14,535 nt of DNA, from positions 1-14,535 of the forward strand of contig JAFCCM010000079.1 in the NCBI GenBank assembly GCA_017610225.1, in the 5' to 3' direction. This stretch comes from Candidatus Aenigmatarchaeota archaeon (GTDB lineage: Archaea > Aenigmatarchaeota > Aenigmatarchaeia > CG10238-14). Each line of letters opens with the position of its first letter. Positions within the stretch are counted from its first letter, which is position 1. The notes under the pieces were generated by a model. That model was not told the DNA's origin, searched no databases, and was given only the letters and a program-made list of their open reading frames with translations. Both the position numbers and the translations under genes were made by a program. This document shows positions 12,628-14,535 of this stretch, in pieces.

Positions 12628-12858
12628 ATGGCAGACGAAGTTGATCATGTGGGTGTTCATCGAACTCATTGCTGTATTATGCATGGCTGTAAATATAATG
12701 ATGAGAATTGTCCAGTAGAAAACGGCGAAGTTCGCCAAGAATTTATATGTGAAGACTGTGATCATGAAAACATCAAAAGCGTTGATGATTTAATAGCTAT
12801 GCATCAACTCGGATTAAGAAGGTGTCATGAATGTGGAAGTCTTTATGTAACAGAGTAA
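12628..12858 (+). CDS. cysteine-rich zinc-binding protein (76 aa)
   Basis: Three cysteine clusters are present: HCCIMHGCKYNDENC (residues 14-28), CEDCDHE near residue 41, and RRCHECGS close to the C-terminus. They could bind two zinc ions in a small zinc-ribbon-like fold. Very similar short proteins with a C-x3-4-GCKYxDExCP core are, as I recall, common in T4-like and other large phages, but no function has been established that I know of. The ATG abuts the previous stop, with GAAGG in the last codons of that gene. tRNA-Leu(UAA) begins 4 nt downstream. Confidence 0.72.
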   Translation: MADEVDHVGVHRTHCCIMHGCKYNDENCPVENGEVRQEFICEDCDHENIKSVDDLIAMHQLGLRRCHECGSLYVTE

Positions 12859-12862
12859 AAAT

Positions 12863-12948
12863 GCGGGAGTGGTGAAATTGGTAGACGCAAGGGACTTAAA
12901 ATCCCTCGGAGTAATTCCGTCCCGGTTCGATTCCGGGCTTCCGCACCA
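12863..12948 (+). tRNA. tRNA-Leu (anticodon UAA)
   Basis: The acceptor is GCGGGAG/CTTCCGC and the anticodon stem AGGGA/TCCCT, with loop CTTAAAA (anticodon TAA, 12897-12899). The long variable arm CGGAGTAATTCCGT contains a CGGA/TCCG stem. The T arm is CCCGG/CCGGG. The discriminator A is followed by an encoded CCA. It decodes UUA/UUG, frequent in this AT-rich genome. Confidence 0.94.
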
Positions 12949-12950
12949 AA

Positions 12951-12980
12951 TATTAACCTCTAACAGAAAGGAGCAAAAAA
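12951..12980 (+). repeat. shared leader sequence, copy 2 of 3
   Basis: The leader ATTAACCTC-TAACAGAAAGGAG, with the ATG 7 nt later, resembles the leaders at 10981 and 13101. Confidence 0.4.
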
Positions 12981-13094
12981 ATGGCAAAAGGCGATAAAAA
13001 CGGAAGTTGTGGTGGAACACCAAAACGTGATGGCAGTGGTGGTGGAAAAGGAAATGCTGGAAAAGGTTCTGGTGGTGGGAGAAAAAGAAATTAG
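12981..13094 (+). CDS. small Gly/Lys-rich basic peptide (37 aa)
   Basis: The ATG follows AGAAAGGAG by 7 nt. The 37 residues are almost all Gly, Lys, Arg, Asn and Ser (for example GSGGGKGNAGKGSGGG), with one Cys, and should be unstructured and strongly basic. Such peptides appear in large phages and probably bind nucleic acid by charge, or are flexible tails. Low complexity makes any family call unsafe, but the strong leader and the position between tRNA-Leu and the next gene support expression. Confidence 0.55.
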   Translation: MAKGDKNGSCGGTPKRDGSGGGKGNAGKGSGGGRKRN

Positions 13095-13100
13095 TTTACA

Positions 13101-13129
13101 ATTAACCCTTTAACAGAAAGGAAAAAATT
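13101..13129 (+). repeat. shared leader sequence, copy 3 of 3
   Basis: The leader ATTAACCCTT-TAACAGAAAGGA is followed by A-rich spacing and the ATG at 13130. It matches the leader at 12951 closely and the one at 10981 less well. Confidence 0.4.
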
Positions 13130-13264
13130 ATGAAAGAAACACCAGGGCAACTTTTGGTAAGATTATTGGATGAAGTCATGACCGGGAGTGATCCTGCGGA
13201 GTTAAACAAGGAAATAAAAAAGGCGTTAGGATCCAGGATCAAAGATTGTGACATTGTCAATTGA
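13130..13264 (+). CDS. small helical protein (44 aa)
   Basis: The ATG is preceded by AGAAAGGA. The sequence MKETPGQLLVRLLDEVMTGS, then DPAELNKEIKKALGS, makes two short amphipathic helices with a turn at GSDP, and ends with one Cys. It resembles a small helix-turn-helix or dimerisation module by shape only; no family is recognised. It lies just upstream of the CAU tRNA. Confidence 0.5.
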   Translation: MKETPGQLLVRLLDEVMTGSDPAELNKEIKKALGSRIKDCDIVN

Positions 13265-13276
13265 TTAACAATTTAT

Positions 13277-13363
13277 TGCGGGGTCGAGTAGTGGTCAAGC
13301 TCATTTGTCTCATAAGCAAAATCTCGAAAGAGAACGTGGGTTCGAATCCCATCCCCGCTACCA
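13277..13363 (+). tRNA. tRNA with CAU anticodon and a long class II variable arm
   Basis: The anticodon stem TTTGT/GCAAA encloses CTCATAA (anticodon CAT, 13311-13313). The variable region (13321-13335) contains TCTC-GAAA-GAGA, a class II hairpin. The D stem is a 3-bp GAG/CTC, also class II style. The T arm is GTGGG/CCCAT. The acceptor is TGCGGGG/CCCCGCT, with T1 facing T72, discriminator A and CCA. Met, Ile2 and fMet tRNAs normally have a 4-5 nt variable loop. It is not a typical initiator, as the anticodon stem lacks three G-C pairs. Its aminoacyl identity is uncertain: Met, Ile after lysidine, or Leu. Confidence 0.8.
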
Positions 13364-13371
13364 ACTTTAAC

Positions 13372-13397
13372 TCGTGGGGGATTAATTTCCCCCATGA
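13372..13397 (+). terminator. hairpin terminator after the CAU tRNA
   Basis: TCGTGGGGGA (13372-13381) and TCCCCCATGA (13388-13397) pair over 10 bp with one G-U around a 6-nt AT loop. The following sequence is TTATTAATAA, moderately U-rich. It lies between the tRNA and the YqeY gene. Confidence 0.55.
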
Positions 13398-13415
13398 TTA
13401 TTAATAAAGGATATC

Positions 13416-13823
13416 ATGGACTTACACGAACAAATAAGAAGTGATTTGAAAGAATCAATGAAAGCAAGAGGAAAGCATAAAGTTGATGCTTTACGAGTTA
13501 TCATAGGGGAATTTCCTAGATTGAATTTAAAAGCAGGCGAAACTCCTAATGATGAACAAGTCCTTGCAATATTAAGAAGACTTCAAAAAAGCGAAAAAAC
13601 TATGATTGAGGCAGCAAACCTTAAAAAAACAATGTTTCTTGAAGTGGTTGAATCTTATCTACCTCAATTAATGTCATTAGAAAAAATCACAGATTTCATT
13701 AATTCAAATATTGATATTAGAAGTTTTAAAAATATCATGCAAGCAATGGGTCCAATAATGAAAGATCTCAAAGGTAAAGCTGACGGAAACGATGTGAAGG
13801 CAGTATTAATGAAAATGAAATGA
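13416..13823 (+). CDS. yqeY: GatB/YqeY-domain protein
   Basis: This 135-aa protein has the YqeY layout. The start MDLHEQIRSDLKESMKARGK, then ALRVIIGEF, corresponds to the family's L-x-E-x-I-x-D-L-K-x-A-M-K and R-x-I region. Next comes VLAILRRLQKSEKTMIEA, and then YLPQLMSLEKITDFI, the family's YLP-Q-L-S motif. The end MGPIMKDLKGKADGNDVKAVL matches MGKVM and the terminal GxADGxxV. YqeY equals the C-terminal, tRNA-binding tail of GatB, the subunit of the Asn/Gln-tRNA amidotransferase. It is slightly shorter than the usual 148 aa. A stand-alone YqeY has no settled function; its position between tRNA genes fits tRNA binding or quality control. The ATG has AAAGGA 4 nt upstream. Confidence 0.85.
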   Translation: MDLHEQIRSDLKESMKARGKHKVDALRVIIGEFPRLNLKAGETPNDEQVLAILRRLQKSEKTMIEAANLKKTMFLEVVESYLPQLMSLEKITDFINSNIDIRSFKNIMQAMGPIMKDLKGKADGNDVKAVLMKMK

Positions 13824-13838
13824 TGTCGAGGTGGTATA

Positions 13839-14072
13839 ATGGCTACGAAGTTTGAAGAGTTACTTGAACAGTTTGACTTCTATAAACGAACTGGATCAGG
13901 GAATGTAATTATACATCCCGGGTTACCAAACGGTTTTATAGAACTCAAGGAAGATTTTGTTCAGAAATTAAAAGCTGATTTAAAAATGAAAGCTCAAATG
14001 TGTGCAGCTGGTATTGATGAATTAGATCCATCAACAAAATTTGCTATCATGATATTAACTGACTCATATTAA
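13839..14072 (+). CDS. hypothetical protein (77 aa)
   Basis: The start ATG follows GAGGTGGTATA, a fair ribosome binding site, 15 nt after the YqeY stop, so the two are probably co-transcribed. The protein begins helical (KFEELLEQFDFYKRTGSG), has a short strand (NVIIHPGLPNG), and then a helix (EDFVQKLKADLKMKAQM). One Cys is present, with no metal motif, signal or membrane segment. I do not recognise a family. The tRNA-Ser gene starts 6 nt after its stop. Confidence 0.6.
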   Translation: MATKFEELLEQFDFYKRTGSGNVIIHPGLPNGFIELKEDFVQKLKADLKMKAQMCAAGIDELDPSTKFAIMILTDSY

Positions 14073-14078
14073 AATAAT

Positions 14079-14164
14079 GGCGAGGTGGAGTAATGGGATC
14101 ACAACGCCCTGCTAAGGCGTCCAACTGAAAGGTTGTGCAGGTTCGAGTCCTGTTCTCGCCGCCA
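14079..14164 (+). tRNA. tRNA-Ser (anticodon GCU)
   Basis: The acceptor is GGCGAGG/TCTCGCC with G73, the serine discriminator, and an encoded CCA. The anticodon stem ACGCC/GGCGT has loop CTGCTAA (anticodon GCT, 14111-14113). The variable arm contains CAAC-TGAAAG-GTTG. The T arm is GCAGG/CCTGT. The D stem is weak, with one mismatch. It reads AGC/AGU. Confidence 0.93.
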
Positions 14165-14180
14165 TACGAAAGGAGAATAA

Positions 14181-14535
14181 ATGGCCAACGAAGAACAATA
14201 TCCAGAAGGGTGGGTTAAACTAAGCGTAGTAATGAATCCTCACAATATAAAAGAAATGTATGCAACTGGCGGTGATCTTAATGATGGACCAGAAGGTGCT
14301 GATGTTGGTTATGAAGGTTTTGATTTATTACAGAATATTATCAAAGATGATAACGTCAATGCAATATATACAATAACTACATTAAGAGATACTAGTAACA
14401 TGAGATGTATTGGATTTTATTTCAATGCAAGAATGGCTATAGAATCAGTCCTTGCCAATTCATGTGATATGTGTGAATGTGGTAATTATGAATATTGTGT
14501 TGTTGAAGAAATCAAACCTGGTTTATATTTTTATC
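14181..14535 (+). CDS. hypothetical protein, N-terminal part (runs off the right edge)
   Basis: The ATG has AAAGGAG 6 nt upstream and lies 17 nt after tRNA-Ser. At least 118 residues are in frame to the window end. The sequence starts MANEEQYPEGWVKLSVVMNP, acidic overall, and looks soluble and mixed alpha/beta (AIYTITTLRD, GFYFNARMAIESVLA). A cysteine run, CDMCECGNYEYC, near residue 95 may bind a metal or form disulfides. No family is recognised. The next gene or stop is outside the window. Confidence 0.65.
   Translation, partial: MANEEQYPEGWVKLSVVMNPHNIKEMYATGGDLNDGPEGADVGYEGFDLLQNIIKDDNVNAIYTITTLRDTSNMRCIGFYFNARMAIESVLANSCDMCECGNYEYCVVEEIKPGLYFY

Noticed and set aside
1..14535. CRISPR array, insertion sequence or integration site
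   Set aside because: No regularly spaced repeats, no transposase or integrase, and no tRNA-fragment duplication were found.

Overview
The window looks like part of a large, low-GC, tailed-phage genome (isolate or metagenome contig). It holds a phage family-B DNA polymerase, a thymidylate synthase, a phage ribosomal protein bS21, a GroES-like co-chaperonin, homing-type endonucleases, many short orphan genes, and eight tRNA genes interleaved with tiny ORFs. No capsid, tail, terminase or integrase gene is present. Most starts are preceded by strong AGGAG-type ribosome binding sites and the standard code is used (TAA, TAG and TGA all end genes), so the host is probably an SD-using bacterium. The host cannot be named from this sequence.

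Layout. (1) Positions 6463 to 1, minus strand: one long transcription unit in the order UDG-PolB fusion, frameshifted VSR-like homing endonuclease, QueE, bS21, GroES, thymidylate synthase, zinc-ribbon peptide, and an HslV-like Ntn-hydrolase cut by the window edge. Spacings are short or overlapping. (2) Positions 6601-7152, plus strand: a DnaJ-type zinc-finger protein, separated from the next unit by a hairpin. (3) Positions 9815 to 7180, minus strand: PIG-L deacetylase, small membrane protein, GT-B glycosyltransferase, HNH-like protein and an orphan. (4) Positions 9846-10423: a 578-base divergent gap with a strong minus-strand promoter-like element, a roughly 360-nt highly structured putative RNA with a pseudoknot, and a perfect 15-bp inverted repeat. 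(5) Positions 10424-14535, plus strand: tRNAs Pro(UGG), Leu(UAG), Thr(UGU), Arg(UCU), Gln(UUG), Leu(UAA), a class-II-shaped tRNA with a CAU anticodon, and Ser(GCU). These alternate with small orphan genes and a YqeY (GatB-tail) homologue.

The parts suggest replication and nucleotide metabolism (UDG-PolB, thymidylate synthase, QueE), possible nucleobase or surface modification (QueE, glycosyltransferase, PIG-L), folding (GroES, DnaJ-like zinc finger) and takeover of translation (bS21, tRNAs, YqeY). Two almost identical promoter-like elements with the same internal spacing, plus a shorter third copy, probably fire the minus-strand units.

The points most worth a second look are the structured RNA beside the tRNA cluster, the class II tRNA with a CAU anticodon, the UDG-PolB fusion, the bS21 gene with an apparent ATT start and an 80-nt overlap with groES, and the shared promoter element.
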